Numbered from the stretch's first letter, positions 18,028-29,118 are shown. The stretch is 64,000 bases of DNA from Neobacillus sp. PS3-34 (GCF_030915465.1 NZ_CP133267.1:1054001-1118000); one strand, 5' to 3'. Notes: generated from the sequence alone by a model not told the origin. Numbers and translations: made by a program.

Positions 18028-18657
18028 TTAAACTACTTTAAATAATTGGTATGGTTTGTGTTCAAGGAGGCGTAACTGATACTTGAATAAAAACTCAGAG
18101 GCTTCCAGGATTTTTTTTGCTTCAAAGGCTGTCCTGCCCCAAACGGTTATTCCATGATTGCGGATAAGCACAGCTCCAGAATCACCAGAAACATGCTCCG
18201 AGAAAGCTTTTGCAAGTGTTGGGATATGTGCATAATTACTGACGATCGGCACCCGTAACACCGCATCTTCCTCCCACTTGTCAAATGCTTTAATGAGTTC
18301 CTGCCCCTGGAAGGACACCTCTCCCCTGTCACCGTAAACTTCAGAAATAACGTTATTGTCAATGGTATGCACATGCAGGCTGCAGCCGGCATTAGTCCTC
18401 CTGTAAATCTCCACGTGAAGCAGTGTTTCAGCTGAAGGCTTTAAATGTGTTTCCCCTACCGGCCTCCCGAATTCATCGACAAGCAGAAAATCTTCATCTG
18501 TCCGCTTGCGCTTGTCTTTTCCGCTTGCTGTTACTAAAAACTGTAATGGATTGTCACTTACCTTAATGGCAAGGTTCCCGCTTGTTCCCATAAACCAATC
18601 TCTTCCCGAGAGTTCATCCTTTACATCTGCCAATTCATTCCATCTCTCATTTAACAT
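18028..18657 (-). CDS. mtnB: methylthioribulose-1-phosphate dehydratase MtnB
   Basis: 209 aa class II aldolase-fold enzyme that dehydrates methylthioribulose-1-phosphate to the diketo compound. Zinc ligands are the paired His of [10 protein letters not shown] and the later His of [11 protein letters not shown]; the N-terminal [16 protein letters not shown] and TASGKDKRK are MtnB hallmarks. The ATG at 18657 overlaps the end of mtnX by 11 nt, with GAAGGAA upstream, so the two are coupled. Confidence 0.95.
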   Translation of the reverse strand: MLNERWNELADVKDELSGRDWFMGTSGNLAIKVSDNPLQFLVTASGKDKRKRTDEDFLLVDEFGRPVGETHLKPSAETLLHVEIYRRTNAGCSLHVHTIDNNVISEVYGDRGEVSFQGQELIKAFDKWEEDAVLRVPIVSNYAHIPTLAKAFSEHVSGDSGAVLIRNHGITVWGRTAFEAKKILEASEFLFKYQLRLLEHKPYQLFKVV

Positions 18658-19321
18658 TTAATTCCTTCACCTCAATCCTGTTTTTTAGTGCTTCAATGCA
18701 ATCATAAAAAGTCTCAAATTGCTGATGCGGCAATTCCCATTCCTCACATTTTTCCTTTAAAAGATCCCTTGCTAGTACGAAGTCAGCCTGTTTTGCGGCT
18801 TCAAGGTCTGTTACTGAATCTCCTATTACAACTTTAAAGCGGTCCTGATGATTCAGCTTTCTAATGATGCTTGGTTTACAGCAGCCGCAGTCATTTTCAC
18901 AAAGCCAATCGCATTTGTGAGGCCAAATAATCTTGATGTTTTCACCTGAAAAATCAGATGCATTGCAATATACACCATCGAAAGGTCCATATGGTTTCAG
19001 TAAAGGGGTGACAAAAAAGTCGATCCCTCCGCTTACAATATAGAGCGGAATATTTTCAGAACGTGTAAATTCTATAAACTCACTAAAACCTGCCCTAATT
19101 CGTGCATTTTCAATGGCATAAGCAATGATTTTTTCCTTCGATTCGCTTGGGATCAGTGAGAACAAGCTGCCTACTCCTTCACGAATTGATATCTCCCGTG
19201 AAAGAATTTGGTCCTTGACCGCTTCCCATCCTTCTGGAGCGAATTCTTTCATGATAGAAATGATATTATCTTTTTCCGTTACTGTGCCATCAAAGTCACA
19301 ATAGATCACCGGCTTTGCCAT
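18647..19321 (-). CDS. mtnX: HK-MTPenyl-1-P phosphatase MtnX
   Basis: 224 aa HAD-superfamily phosphatase acting on 2-hydroxy-3-keto-5-methylthiopentenyl-1-phosphate. Motif I is [12 protein letters not shown], motif [12 protein letters not shown] and motif [19 protein letters not shown] Cys-rich insert [13 protein letters not shown] sits in the middle. The start is ATG 19321, right after GGAGGTGACC; its A is the last base of the mtnW stop (TAATG), so translation is coupled. The open frame extends upstream but without a better site. Confidence 0.95.
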   Translation of the reverse strand: MAKPVIYCDFDGTVTEKDNIISIMKEFAPEGWEAVKDQILSREISIREGVGSLFSLIPSESKEKIIAYAIENARIRAGFSEFIEFTRSENIPLYIVSGGIDFFVTPLLKPYGPFDGVYCNASDFSGENIKIIWPHKCDWLCENDCGCCKPSIIRKLNHQDRFKVVIGDSVTDLEAAKQADFVLARDLLKEKCEEWELPHQQFETFYDCIEALKNRIEVKELNVK

Positions 19322-20528
19322 TAAACGGTCACCTCCGCATTTCCCCATAGCTCTAATGCTTTTTTGAGTTCAGGAAATGCCTCGGCACCCTCTGATAATG
19401 ATTTACCAGCTAATTTAGAATCGATGGCCTGCCTGAATGCCAGACCCCCTCCACGTGCCCCATCGGGATGTCCATGGACGCCGCCACCAGCATTGATGAC
19501 AGAATCAACGCCAAAATCGCGAAGTAATAATGGGACGAGTCCCGGATGTATTCCAGCTGATGGAACCGGAAAAGCTGCTTTATAAACATCCTCTCTCGTT
19601 AATTCGACTGCAATGGATAGGGCATGGTTTCTATCCAAAGCCACTGAGCCATAAGGAGATGGGAACAAAGACAGATCGGCCCTGCATACCTCAGCAGTTT
19701 CCCGAGAAGCAGGGCATGTGAAAATCCATACTCTGGGGACGAAGCGAGCGCACCGCTCATTGCCGGATGTGCCATCAAAGGCAATGAAATTTCATCGTCT
19801 TCCCTTAATTCCTGAAGGACATCAAGTCCGTATGAAAACACATTAAATAATAAGAGGTCTGCGCCTATATCGGCTGCTTTTCTTGCCTTTTCTTTTAATG
19901 AGGACGTTCTTCCTGAAAGATTTACCGCGTACAATGTTCGATGGCCGGTTTCCTCGAATACGTAATCTAGCGCTTTTTTGCCCTCAACAATTCTTTTTTC
20001 AAATGGGGTAAGCTCATTCTCAAACAGGATTTCATCATCCTTGACCAGATCGATTCCTCCCAGTGCCTGCTGTTTTAACTGCTGGACTAGGAAATTTAGG
20101 TCCTTACCGAGTACTCCTTTGAAAATGCTCATTACAAGTGGACGTCCATATACCCCAGTCTTCTCTCGCAAACCCTCAATCCCATATCGAGGGCCAGGAA
20201 AGAAGCCTTTTAAAACCTGGTCAAACTGCAGGTCGATTAGCTTTACCTTTCCATCCAGTGACAGCTTGCCAAATACAGTCGTTAAAATCGCTGGCAAATC
20301 GCTCGAAAAATTTAAAGCGGGATAGGCAATCTTGATAATCGACTGGGCGTTTGTTCCGGACGATTGCTCGATCGAAACGACTCGTCCCTTATGCTTTTGC
20401 AATTGGCTCTTTTCCAGCTCTGGCAAGCTGGTCCATGATCCCACGGTAAGGCCAAGCGCAATTTCTTCCGCTTTTTTTTCTGGATTTTTCTCTGCGTGTA
20501 AAAGGTATGTTGCAATTAATTCACTCAT
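19321..20528 (-). CDS. mtnW: 2,3-diketo-5-methylthiopentyl-1-phosphate enolase MtnW (RuBisCO-like; frame broken)
   Basis: A RuBisCO-like protein, about 402 aa, that enolises the diketo intermediate of methionine salvage. The active-site lysine motif is [10 protein letters not shown]. The frame breaks at 19680-19682; one extra G in GGG gives [18 protein letters not shown], and the C-terminal half with [18 protein letters not shown] then follows normally. It is the first gene of mtnWXBD, and the SAM riboswitch lies directly upstream. AAAGGAAG precedes the ATG. Confidence 0.95.
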
Positions 20529-20562
20529 AGTTATTCTTCCTTTCCAGCTTGGAACATTAAAA

Positions 20563-20716
20563 AAACCCCTTCAGAAAGAAGAGGTTAGCATCACAAAACT
20601 AACATCTTCTCATCTATCAGCTTTACGCTGCAAGAATTAGCACCGTGCTTAACTTTTGGTTAAGTCGGTTGCCGGGCTTCGTAGGGCTAGTCCCTCCACC
20701 TGCTCTTGATAAGAAA
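20563..20716 (-). promoter_or_regulatory. SAM (S-box) riboswitch of mtnWXBD
   Basis: Read on the minus strand: CTTATCAAGAG, then GGTGGAGGGACTAGCCC, GAAGCCCGGCAACC and a GCACGGTGCTAATTC segment, which are the conserved S-box blocks. They are followed by a terminator stem around GTTAG..CTAAC and GAAGGGGTTTTTTT just before the mtnW ribosome binding site. It should terminate transcription when S-adenosylmethionine is plentiful. A TATAAT lies upstream near 20727-20732 with a weak -35. Confidence 0.96.
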
Positions 20717-20778
20717 ACGATTATATTATTCACATTTTTATATTGTTTAAATTAATTTGGATTATCGCAAGAAATAAG

Positions 20779-21967
20779 TTAATTGTCAATATGTTTTTTG
20801 AAAATTCCCAATGAACTTATTCTTCTAACAGCTTCAGCAAGTCTTTCTTCTGTAGTAAGAAGTCCAACACGGACATACCCCTCTCCGAAAGTACCAAATC
20901 CAATACCAGGCGCCACCATAATATGCGCTTTTTCGAGTAAAGTGCTGGCGAATTCCTGTGAGGACATACCTTCAGGAACTTTGAGCCAGGCAAAGAAAGA
21001 ACCTTGCGGGGCCGTAACATTCCAACCTAGTTCCTGAAGACCATTCACGAGGACATTACGCCGTTTCTCATATAGCTCATTTAATTCTCTTACACAGTCC
21101 TGCGCCCTGTTAAAGCTGTTGCGGCAGCTTCCTGGACTGCACCAAACAAGCTGACATATAGGTGATCCTGCATCAGCTCAATTGCTGATATGACACTTTC
21201 ATTGCCAACCGCAAAGCCGACGCGCCAGCCGGCCATGTTGTAGGTTTTGGATAAAGTATAAATTTCAATTCCGACTTCCTTTGACCCGTCAATCTGCAAA
21301 AAACTGAGAGGTCTTTCCCCATCAAACCCGATGCCTCCATAGGCAAAATCGTGAACAACACAAAGGTCATGTTCATTTGCAAGCTTTACTGTTTCCTCAA
21401 AAAATTCCTTTGTAGCCGTTGCACCAGTAGGATTGTTAGGATAATTAAGGAACATCATTTTTGCATTGGAAAGGACGTCCGGCTTCAATTCCCTATAATC
21501 AGGCAAAAAGCCATTTTCTTCACGCAGCGGCATGATTTCCATATGTGCCTGTGCAAGGGCACTCCGGACCAATAGTCTGGATACCCAGGATCCGGAACAA
21601 GAATGGTTTCTCCCGGATTCAGGAGGCACTGTGGTATTTCCACCAGTCCAGCCTTGCCACCAAACAGGATAGCAACCTCTTTTTCAGGATTAATACTTAC
21701 GCCATACTCTCTTTTGTAAAATTCTGCGGCTGCTTCCTTTAGATAACGATAGCCCTGGAAGGGGGAATATTTATGATTAATTGGATTTTCGGCCGCTTCC
21801 TTCAGCTTTTCCACAATATGTGCTGGTGTGGGCTGGTCAGGATTCCCTTGTCCCAAATTAATAACATCATAGCCATTTTCAATATATTCTCCCACTTTTT
21901 TTACAAGCGAAGCAAAAAACTGTTTCGGAAGGCTATTTAATAAATCAGATTGCGAGAATTGTTTCAC
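20779..21967 (-). CDS. mtnE: methionine-salvage aminotransferase MtnE (two frame breaks)
   Basis: PLP fold-type I aminotransferase, about 396 aa, making methionine from 2-keto-4-methylthiobutyrate. Visible are NLGQGNPDQPTP, NYPNNPTGA and the PLP lysine in TLSKTYNMAGWRVG. Frames break at about 21558-21562 (one G missing: YWSGVALAQAHMEI) and 21105-21107 (one G missing: LTGAQDCVRELNE). The start GTG at 21967 (MKQFSQSDLLN), 6 nt after AGGTGA, fits better than the GTG three codons upstream. It is separated from mtnW by the riboswitch region and divergent from mtnU. Confidence 0.93.
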
Positions 21968-22084
21968 ATTGGTCACCTGCTTCAGGATTTCATTTTTTTG
22001 TTGAAAATCTAGTCACAAATGATATAACTTAAATGACAGCTTGTAAAGTGAAATTTTAAAAAATTCAAAAGGGGCGGAATAGTA

Positions 22085-22867
22085 GTGAAACTAAAAATTG
22101 CCTGTCTTCAAATGGATATTGCATTCGGAAATCCTGATGCAAATTACGAGAAAGCACAGCAGCTTATAGAGAAATCCATGCTTCAAAAGCCCGATGTCCT
22201 TGTGCTTCCAGAGCTATGGACGACTGGATATGATTTAACACGGCTCGATGAAATTGCGGATGCCGGCTGCAGCCAAACCCTCAAATTTCTAAAAGATGCG
22301 GCTGTAAAGTACCAGGTTCACCTTGTCGGTGGTTCAGTCGCCGGAAGGACTGGCAATGACGTAAGAAATACATTACTCATCATCAATAAACAGGGAGATC
22401 TTGTCCATCAGTATAGTAAATTGCATTTATTTAAGCTAATGGATGAGCACCACCATCTGACTGCTGGAACAGAGAAGGGTTTATTCAAGCTTGAAAACCG
22501 CTCTTTTGCCGGTGTTATTTGTTATGATATCCGCTTTCCGGAATGGATTCGGGCACATACTTCCGAAGGAGCAGAAGCTCTTTTCGTTGTAGCTGAATGG
22601 CCAAAGCCTCGTCTGGCACATTGGCGTTCTCTCCTGATTGCAAGAGCCATCGAAAACCAATGCTATGTGATCGCCTGCAATCGATCCGGCAGCGACCCGA
22701 AAAGTGTGTTTGTTGGCCATTCAATGGTAATTGATCCATGGGGCGAAATACTGGCAGAGGCTGGAGAAAACGAAGAAATACTTGAGGCAGAGATTGATCT
22801 CGGCACAGTGAAGGATATTCGAAGGCTTATCCCGATTTTCGAAGATCGCAAGCCTGAATATTATTAA
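22085..22867 (+). CDS. mtnU: carbon-nitrogen hydrolase MtnU (omega-amidase-like)
   Basis: 260 aa nitrilase-superfamily amidase with the Glu-Lys-Cys triad: Glu in VLPELWTTGYD, Lys in HQYSKLHLFK and Cys in FAGVICYDIRFPEW. MtnU homologues hydrolyse alpha-ketoglutaramate, the by-product when glutamine serves as amino donor for MtnE. The start is GTG at 22085 after GGGGCGG. It is divergent from mtnE, as in B. subtilis. Confidence 0.92.
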   Translation: MKLKIACLQMDIAFGNPDANYEKAQQLIEKSMLQKPDVLVLPELWTTGYDLTRLDEIADAGCSQTLKFLKDAAVKYQVHLVGGSVAGRTGNDVRNTLLIINKQGDLVHQYSKLHLFKLMDEHHHLTAGTEKGLFKLENRSFAGVICYDIRFPEWIRAHTSEGAEALFVVAEWPKPRLAHWRSLLIARAIENQCYVIACNRSGSDPKSVFVGHSMVIDPWGEILAEAGENEEILEAEIDLGTVKDIRRLIPIFEDRKPEYY

Positions 22868-22882
22868 TTATTCAAAAAACTA

Positions 22883-22912
22883 TTGACACTCTGATTTATG
22901 CGTTGGTATTAT
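22883..22912 (+). promoter_or_regulatory. sigma-A promoter of the mtnK transcript
   Basis: TTGACA at 22883-22888 and TATTAT at 22907-22912 with 18 bp between. It lies about 70 bp upstream of the riboswitch aptamer. Confidence 0.8.
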
Positions 22913-22978
22913 TTTTAACAGTGCCGGACAAATTCAGAAGATACGAAATCTTCTTGGCACTCAATAAATCCATATTTA

Positions 22979-23192
22979 CTCTTATCATGAGCTGGCTGAG
23001 GGATCTGGCCCTTTGAAGCCCAGCAACCGACTGTAATGCCATTGTGAAATGGGGCGCATTCTGCGCCGGGACAATATCCCTTTAAGGCACGGTGCTAATT
23101 CCAACAGAAAGATTATTTTTCTGAGAGATAAGAGGTGAGAAGAATGTGTTTTCTTCCAGCCTCTTTCAGAATAAGAAAGAGGCTTTTTTGCT
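22979..23192 (+). promoter_or_regulatory. SAM (S-box) riboswitch of mtnK
   Basis: CTTATCATGAG at 22981, GAGGGATCTGGCCC, GAAGCCCAGCAACC and GCACGGTGCTAATTCC are the S-box blocks. A terminator GCCTCTTTC / GAAAGAGGC followed by TTTTTT (23159-23189) completes the switch. The P3 arm carries a longer GGCGCATTCTGCGCC hairpin than the other copy. Confidence 0.96.
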
Positions 23193-23234
23193 TTTAAAGG
23201 CAGGTTAGCCTCCCATATTTAGGAGGTAATTACA

Positions 23235-24419
23235 ATGAGTTTCGCTACTAAAACATCTTATGAGCCACTTACAGAAGAATCCGCAATTTTATTAGCAGCC
23301 AGCAAAGGCATTTTCCAGGAGGATGCTGTTTTAACCTGCAAGGAAATAGGAGACGGCAATCTAAATCTGGTTTTTAGAATTGAAGATTCCCATAACAGGA
23401 AAAGCATAATCATTAAGCAGGCCTTGCCTTATGCGAAAGTGGTTGGGGAAAGCTGGCCATTAACACTTCAAAGGGCAAAGATTGAGGCTGAAGCACTAAA
23501 AATTTTCGGCGAGATCTGCCCTGAATACGTACCAGAGGTTTATTACAGTGATGAAATTCTAGCAGTCACGATTATGGAAGATCTTTCTCATCTGTCCATC
23601 GCAAGAACAGGATTTATACAGGGAGAAACTTATCCTTTAATCTCAGAGCACCTTGGCGAATATTTGGCTAAGACTTTATTTTTCACCTCAGACTATGGAC
23701 TCGAAGCAGCTGAAAAGAAGAAATTGGTTAAGAAATTTATCAATCCCGAGCTTTGTAAAATAACAGAGGATTTAATTTTCACCGATCCTTTCTTCCCTTC
23801 TCCAAATAATTCATATGAAAATGAGTTAAGCGATGACGTTCAAGCCCTTTGGGATGATGAGGAGCTTAAATTCCATGCTTCCATTTTGAAAAAAAGCTTT
23901 CTTACTGAGGCAGAAGTATTGCTGCATGGGGATCTGCACACTGGAAGCGTATTCGCCAGTGAACAAGAAACAAAAGTAATCGACCCAGAGTTTGCATATT
24001 ATGGTCCAGCAGGCTTTGATATAGGCCAGGTATTCGCCAACCTGGGCTTCCAGGTCATTTCAAGCCAAGCAAGACGAAACGTCTTTATTGCCCATCTTAA
24101 AACCACTTGGAAGGTTTTTGTAAAGGAATACACGCATTTGTGGAGGACAGCTAATAAAGAAGTGCTTTCAAATACCCAGGAATTTTTAAATCATATACTG
24201 AAAAAATACTTTGAAGATGCAGTGGGATTCGCGGGATGTGAACTAATCCGGAGAACTGTTGGCCTTGCCCATGTTGCTGATTTGGACGGTATCCAGGATG
24301 AGGAGCTAAGGCTGAAGTCAAAACGAAAGACCCTTTCAGCAGGCCGAAAACTAATTAAACAGCGCAGCGAAGTTAAGGACATAGAAGGATTTATTCATTT
24401 GCTAACAGAAGAGTTATAG
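23235..24419 (+). CDS. mtnK: S-methyl-5-thioribose kinase MtnK
   Basis: 394 aa APH-fold kinase phosphorylating methylthioribose at C1, the entry to salvage. The catalytic loop reads VLLHGDLHTGSVF, followed by the metal-binding VIDPEFAYYGPAGFDIG typical of MtnK. AGGAGG precedes the ATG. The gene is monocistronic: a terminator follows within 10 bp. In B. subtilis mtnK is paired with mtnA, the next enzyme, which is absent here. Confidence 0.96.
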   Translation: MSFATKTSYEPLTEESAILLAASKGIFQEDAVLTCKEIGDGNLNLVFRIEDSHNRKSIIIKQALPYAKVVGESWPLTLQRAKIEAEALKIFGEICPEYVPEVYYSDEILAVTIMEDLSHLSIARTGFIQGETYPLISEHLGEYLAKTLFFTSDYGLEAAEKKKLVKKFINPELCKITEDLIFTDPFFPSPNNSYENELSDDVQALWDDEELKFHASILKKSFLTEAEVLLHGDLHTGSVFASEQETKVIDPEFAYYGPAGFDIGQVFANLGFQVISSQARRNVFIAHLKTTWKVFVKEYTHLWRTANKEVLSNTQEFLNHILKKYFEDAVGFAGCELIRRTVGLAHVADLDGIQDEELRLKSKRKTLSAGRKLIKQRSEVKDIEGFIHLLTEEL

Positions 24420-24427
24420 AATATCAA

Positions 24428-24457
24428 GAAAGCAGCCCACCGGCTGCTTTCGTTTTT
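24428..24457. terminator. terminator after mtnK
   Basis: The stem GAAAGCAGCC / GGCTGCTTTC with 4-nt loop is followed by GTTTTTC; its position also ends the convergent regulator gene. Confidence 0.9.
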
Positions 24458-25043
24458 CACCCTTCAATTTTTGCCCACATTTCTTCAGGGTTCAATTCAT
24501 AAATCCCGTTTTCCCGATACATGTAATGATTAATGATAAACTCCCTGCGGATGGTAGCATAATCTTCATGGAACTGCTTAATATATTCATTGAGCTCTTT
24601 TTCTTCATATTTTTTCCCTATTTTTAATCCTTGGACCATATGCTCAAACACGATTAATTTCTTTTTTCTCTGTGCGGGAATATTTTTCAGTTTTCCTTCT
24701 CTCGTAAAGAAATTTTCTAAGATTTTCTGTCTTTCCAGGCTTGATTCCACCATATCGTCAATCTCCTCCGCCCTCTTATCAAGCAGCTGTGAAAGTACCT
24801 TTGCCTGCTGTTTGATCATCGATTCGTTCAAATAGAAATAAATTGTATTTTTATCCCTTCGCTCATAGACAACGTTGACTTCACGCAGCTTTTTTAAGTG
24901 GTGAGTGATTGTTGGTGGGGTAAGTCCCAGTTTGCCTGCAATGGCCTGGCCATGAAGGGCCCTTTTGACAACAATGCGACAATTCTGACCCGTGTAGGAT
25001 CTCCCATTGTTTTATAGAACGATACAAGCCGGTTTAACTGCAT
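24457..25043 (-). CDS. ArsR-family regulator with DUF2087 tail (frame broken)
   Basis: About 195 aa. The N-terminal wHTH reads YKTMGDPTRVRIVALLSKGP, then one missing C at about 24957-24959 breaks the frame; restoring it gives GPLHGQAIAGKLGLTPPTI and the recognition helix THHLKKLREVNVV. The C-terminal half FHEDYATIRREFI resembles DUF2087. No metal-binding CxC motif of arsenic sensors is seen, so the signal is unknown. ATG 25043 lies 9 nt after AGAAGGAG. A palindrome lies in its promoter region. Confidence 0.8.
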
Positions 25044-25072
25044 GCACAAGCGCTCCTTCTGATTAGATTATC

Positions 25073-25084
25073 ATCTAATTAGAT
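25073..25084 (-). promoter_or_regulatory. palindrome ATCTAATTAGAT, candidate operator of the ArsR-type gene
   Basis: A perfect 12-bp palindrome 30 bp upstream of the regulator start, flanked by further TTAGAT/ATATC elements. Position and symmetry fit autorepression; binding is inferred. Confidence 0.5.
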
Positions 25085-25162
25085 ATATATCAAATTCACT
25101 CCAAATAGTCAATAGAAAAAACACTCCTCGAAGAAGTGTTTCATAATTTGTACTCACTACAC

Positions 25163-27065
25163 CTAAATTGAGTCTTGGTTAGCTTTTGTCTTTTGAAGAG
25201 GAAGGCAAATATGAAATTCCGCGCCATTTCCTAATTCACTCTCAATTTCAATTTTCCCCTGATGTTCTTCGACTATTTTAAAGCTAACCATTAAGCCCAG
25301 TCCTGTTCCACGTTCCTTCGTCGTATAAAAAGGTTCTCCCAGCTTTGGTATTTTCTCTTTTGGTATACCCATCCCCTCATCCTTAATCGAAATATGTATC
25401 ATATTCTCCTTCCTGCCCATCTTTATCGTAACCGTTCCACCATCAGGCATCACTTCAATTGCATTCTTGATGATATTAATAAAAACTTTCTTTAGCTGGT
25501 TCGGTTCGCAAACTATAGGAGGAATTCCTTTTTCAGGCACCATCAGGAATTGAACATTATGCAGAACCGCCTGGGCATTTAATAAATCGAGTGTTTCTTT
25601 CATGATCAGGACGACATCTTTTTCCTGGAACCTGACTGCCTGTGGTTTGGCCAGAATTAAGAACTCATTAATAATGCTGTCAATTCTTTGCAATTCCGAT
25701 GTGATCACTTGATAATACATTGAGTGTTCTTCCTTTATGCTTTCCTCTAAAAGCTGGATGAAGCCTTTCAATGCAGTCATTGGATTGCGGATTTCATGTG
25801 CTATTCCAGCCGCCAGTTCGCCCAGGACGTTCAGCGTATCCGACTTTCTAAGCTGTTCCTGCATTTGGATTCTCTCTGACACATCCTTAAAAACAGTTAA
25901 ATTCAAGCCTGCCACAATTGCATGCTGAGTTGAAAACTCAAAATGCCGCTTTTGCCCATCCCTGCAATCAAGTGTTATGGAAGAAGCATGCTTACCATTT
26001 CTAATTACTTGTCTTACGTGCTCTGATAATTCCTGCTTTTTAAATTCGCAATCAGTAATTAGTTTCTGTAAAAATTGGCCCACCAGCTGTTTTTTTTCCA
26101 CACTGAGCATATTTATTGCCGCACTATTTACATCTATTACCTTAAAATCCTTATTCCAAAGAATCAAGCCGTCCAATGCCTCTTCAAAAATAATCCTGAA
26201 TATTTGTTCACTATCCCGCAATTCCTGCTCCATCCTATGCCTTTCACTGATGTCGCGGAAAATCGTCATTTGGAAACCGTCAACAGAATGCATCTTGCAT
26301 GAAAATTCCAGCAGCTTCTCCCTGCCGTCTGCCATTCGAAAAAAGAGCTGTTCCTTGACTGCCCCTGTTGATCTAAATTCCTTCATGATTTTGAATAGAG
26401 GGGGATTTCTATGTCTATCCATACTTAAATCTTTGAAATTGCGTCCGATCAATTCGTGATAGGCACACTCGAAAATTCGGCATGCTGAAGCATTGGCATT
26501 AATAATGGTACCTTCCATATCCCAAAATATAATTCCATCCATTGCCTCTAAAAATAGTTCCTGGAATAGCTTTTCGTTTTCTTTGATTTTTTGTCCAAGA
26601 ATCGTTTTATGGGTAACCTCTCTTAATACAGAAAGATAAAGGTCCAGCTTTTCATTATAGCTGGTAACTGACTCGAGATATGATATCCCCTTAGCGTGTC
26701 TGATAGGGAGTATTCCCTTTGCGCGGCCATCCCTGTTCCAGTAATTCCTGCTGCCTGTTAAGCTTGTACAGGCTCTCTTCGGCAATAAATCCCTCTAACC
26801 GGTGACCAATCACATCCTGGATTTCTTTACCGACAATCGTACAAAAAGCCCTGTTGGCATCTATTATATATCCACCTTTATTAAAAAGGATCATGGCATC
26901 CGGGGCAAATTCAAAGATATTATCCTTTTCAGCCCGCGCAGCATATTCTTTTAAGGTTTCATTTTCTTTGGCTAAAGAATCAATCTTTTCTTTTAATGAT
27001 TCGATTTCATCATTTAAGGATTCTAATCTCACCTTAGGCATCCCGCCAATTCCCATAATCAGCAA
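25163..27065 (-). CDS. kinE: KinE-like PAS sensor histidine kinase (frame broken)
   Basis: A cytoplasmic kinase of about 633 aa. An N-terminal coiled coil (LNDEIESLKEKIDSLAKENE) precedes three PAS domains (IFEFAPDAMILFN, GIIFWDMEGTIINANA, GLILWNKDFKVIDVNS), then HisKA with IAHEIRNPMTALKG and HATPase_c with GTGLGL. No membrane helices are seen. The frame shifts at 26731-26733, where one G too many is present (LEQDGRAKGILPIRH if removed). Position near mtnK and ykrP matches kinE of B. subtilis, a phosphorelay kinase. The true start is uncertain (TTG 27065 or later ATGs) as no good ribosome site is seen. Confidence 0.8.
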
Positions 27066-27154
27066 TCACAATATCTCTATTATTCTATTAAATACCTCAA
27101 AAAACCTTTAAATCCTTTGATAGAGTTCAGAAAAATAGGTATTATTTATCTTTT

Positions 27155-27190
27155 TAAAAATGCTGCTTCTTGATAGAAGCAGCATTTTCA
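27155..27190 (-). terminator. terminator of the chemoreceptor gene
   Basis: A perfect TGCTGCTTCT / AGAAGCAGCA stem with a 4-nt loop is followed on the minus strand by ATTTTTAAAAA. Confidence 0.85.
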
Positions 27191-27199
27191 AAGTTTGAA

Positions 27200-28990
27200 T
27201 TATAGTTTGAACTTTGAAATCATTTCATTTAACTGTTCAGCAAGATCAGAAAGGGATTGGGCATGGTCTGAAATATTTTCCATTGAATGGTTTGTTTGAG
27301 TAATTGACGCACTTGTCTGCTCGATGCCAGCAGCAGATTGTTCAGAAACCGAAGCAATATTTTCAATGGAGGCATTCATAGCTGACGAGCTAGTTGAGAC
27401 ATGTTCAAGATTATTGGAAATATCCGTTATTTTTTCCGTCATCAAATCAACTGCTTTATGGATTTTCTTAAAGGTCAATCCGGTCACTTCAATTTGTTCA
27501 GTACCATGCTCGACTTCCTGATAGCCACTTTGCAAAGAAGATACAACTTCGTTTGATTCATATTTGATGCCTTCTACGATTTTCGTAATATCAGAAACAG
27601 AAAAGGATACCTGTTCTGCAAGCTTGCGGACCTCGGCAGCTACAACTGAAAATCCCCTGCCATGCTCACCCGCACGAGCTGCCTCAATGGCTGCATTTAA
27701 GGCCAGTAGGTTTGTCTGGCCGGCTATATCCTGGATTACCTGTACCAGCTTAGAGATTTGCTGGGTCTGGTGATCCAATCCTTTCACCTTTTCCACAGAA
27801 GTTTTCATAATTTGATTAATTTTAACCATTTGCTCTTGCGACTTTTCCATTAGCAGGTCGCCTTCTTGAGTCATGTTCAATACTTCATTCGACGATGACC
27901 TGATAAATTTTCCGTTTAGAACTGCTTCCTCTACCTTTGCAAGATACCTTTCCATCATTAGCACAAGATCCCCAGCTGATCCAGCCTGTTCCTCTGCACC
28001 AGAAGATAATTCCTGCATGGTTGAAGCAACTTGCTGGCTTGCTGCACGAACTTCTTCTGAAGCTCCGTTCAAATCCCTGCTTTTATTGGTTACATAGCTG
28101 GAGACTCCCTGAATTTCCTGAATCATCGCCTGAAGCTTTTCTCTCATTGAGTTTGTAGCCTTGCTCAATTCGGCAATTTCATCTTTTCCTTCATATTCAA
28201 CTGCCTCTGCAGTTAAATTACCAGACGAGATTTCGTTAGATACTTTTACTATTTGGCCAAGCTTACGGGATATAATGGTTCCAATAATCATAATCGCCGC
28301 TACTCCCAATACACCGGAAATACAAATTGAAATTACCAGGACGATTAATGTCAGGATAAGCTTTCCTTTAGCAGAACTAATCGCACTTTCCTGAGCATTT
28401 TTTAAGTCTGTTTTTAATTTATCCAGTTTAACAACCGTTTTTGCAATAAGGTTGTCCGCCTGAAGTTTTCCAAGCCGGTATTCACGCTCGTGCTGAAGAC
28501 GTACACCTGGCATAATATCTTTTGTAAAAATATCATTTATTTGTTGGTCATTCTTATCAATCTGCTGGAGAAGCTCCTTTGTCTCACCACTTGTAAGCGA
28601 GCCTTTAAATTCGTTTTTCAATGAATTAAACTTTGCTGTCAGCTTCTTAAAGTCATTTAAATGCCCTGGGTTAGAATCAATGATAAAGTTTCCAATTACA
28701 CTTCCCTTTTGCTGAAAGACAGCTGCTGATTCAGCAATTTTCACAGCCTTTTCACCTGAGTCACTGACACTTTGCAGGCTGGAGTTGACCATTGTTAACA
28801 GGACAAAAGTAACTGCCGTGGAGGCAGCAAAAAGTCCAATGGTCAGAAAGAGCGCTGCACCATATTTTTGGCCGATTTTTAAATTCTGCCAAAACTTAAA
28901 TTTCACTAGAGATTGTATGACTTTTTCCACTTTCTTTTCTCTCGTTTTCATTTTCTTCTGTTGTTTAGTTTTTCTTTGGAATAACTTCAC
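27200..28990 (-). CDS. methyl-accepting chemotaxis protein
   Basis: 596 aa. A basic N-terminal stretch ([20 protein letters not shown]) precedes TM1 near residues 45-68; a helical extracytoplasmic domain of about 140 residues (four-helix type) follows, then TM2 near 212-237, HAMP, and the long coiled-coil signalling domain with the conserved hairpin tip [20 protein letters not shown]. Ends in KFKL without a CheB/R pentapeptide. The sensed ligand is unknown. It is monocistronic with its own terminator. Confidence 0.92.
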   Translation of the reverse strand: MKLFQRKTKQQKKMKTREKKVEKVIQSLVKFKFWQNLKIGQKYGAALFLTIGLFAASTAVTFVLLTMVNSSLQSVSDSGEKAVKIAESAAVFQQKGSVIGNFIIDSNPGHLNDFKKLTAKFNSLKNEFKGSLTSGETKELLQQIDKNDQQINDIFTKDIMPGVRLQHEREYRLGKLQADNLIAKTVVKLDKLKTDLKNAQESAISSAKGKLILTLIVLVISICISGVLGVAAIMIIGTIISRKLGQIVKVSNEISSGNLTAEAVEYEGKDEIAELSKATNSMREKLQAMIQEIQGVSSYVTNKSRDLNGASEEVRAASQQVASTMQELSSGAEEQAGSAGDLVLMMERYLAKVEEAVLNGKFIRSSSNEVLNMTQEGDLLMEKSQEQMVKINQIMKTSVEKVKGLDHQTQQISKLVQVIQDIAGQTNLLALNAAIEAARAGEHGRGFSVVAAEVRKLAEQVSFSVSDITKIVEGIKYESNEVVSSLQSGYQEVEHGTEQIEVTGLTFKKIHKAVDLMTEKITDISNNLEHVSTSSSAMNASIENIASVSEQSAAGIEQTSASITQTNHSMENISDHAQSLSDLAEQLNEMISKFKL

Positions 28991-29061
28991 AATCTCTCCC
29001 CCTTTTATCTTTCACTCTAGTTGCCAATAATGATAAAAAATTCCTACTTTTCTATTCATTC

Positions 29062-29090
29062 ATTATAATTGAAAAAGAAACGCTAGTGAA
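29062..29090 (-). promoter_or_regulatory. candidate sigma-A promoter of the chemoreceptor gene
   Basis: On the minus strand TTCACT (29090-29085) and TATAAT (29067-29062) are 17 bp apart. The -10 is perfect, the -35 matches 4 of 6. No sigma-D type promoter was seen. Confidence 0.45.
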
Positions 29091-29118
29091 TAAATTGTTA
29101 CAATAAGCGACAAAAAAA

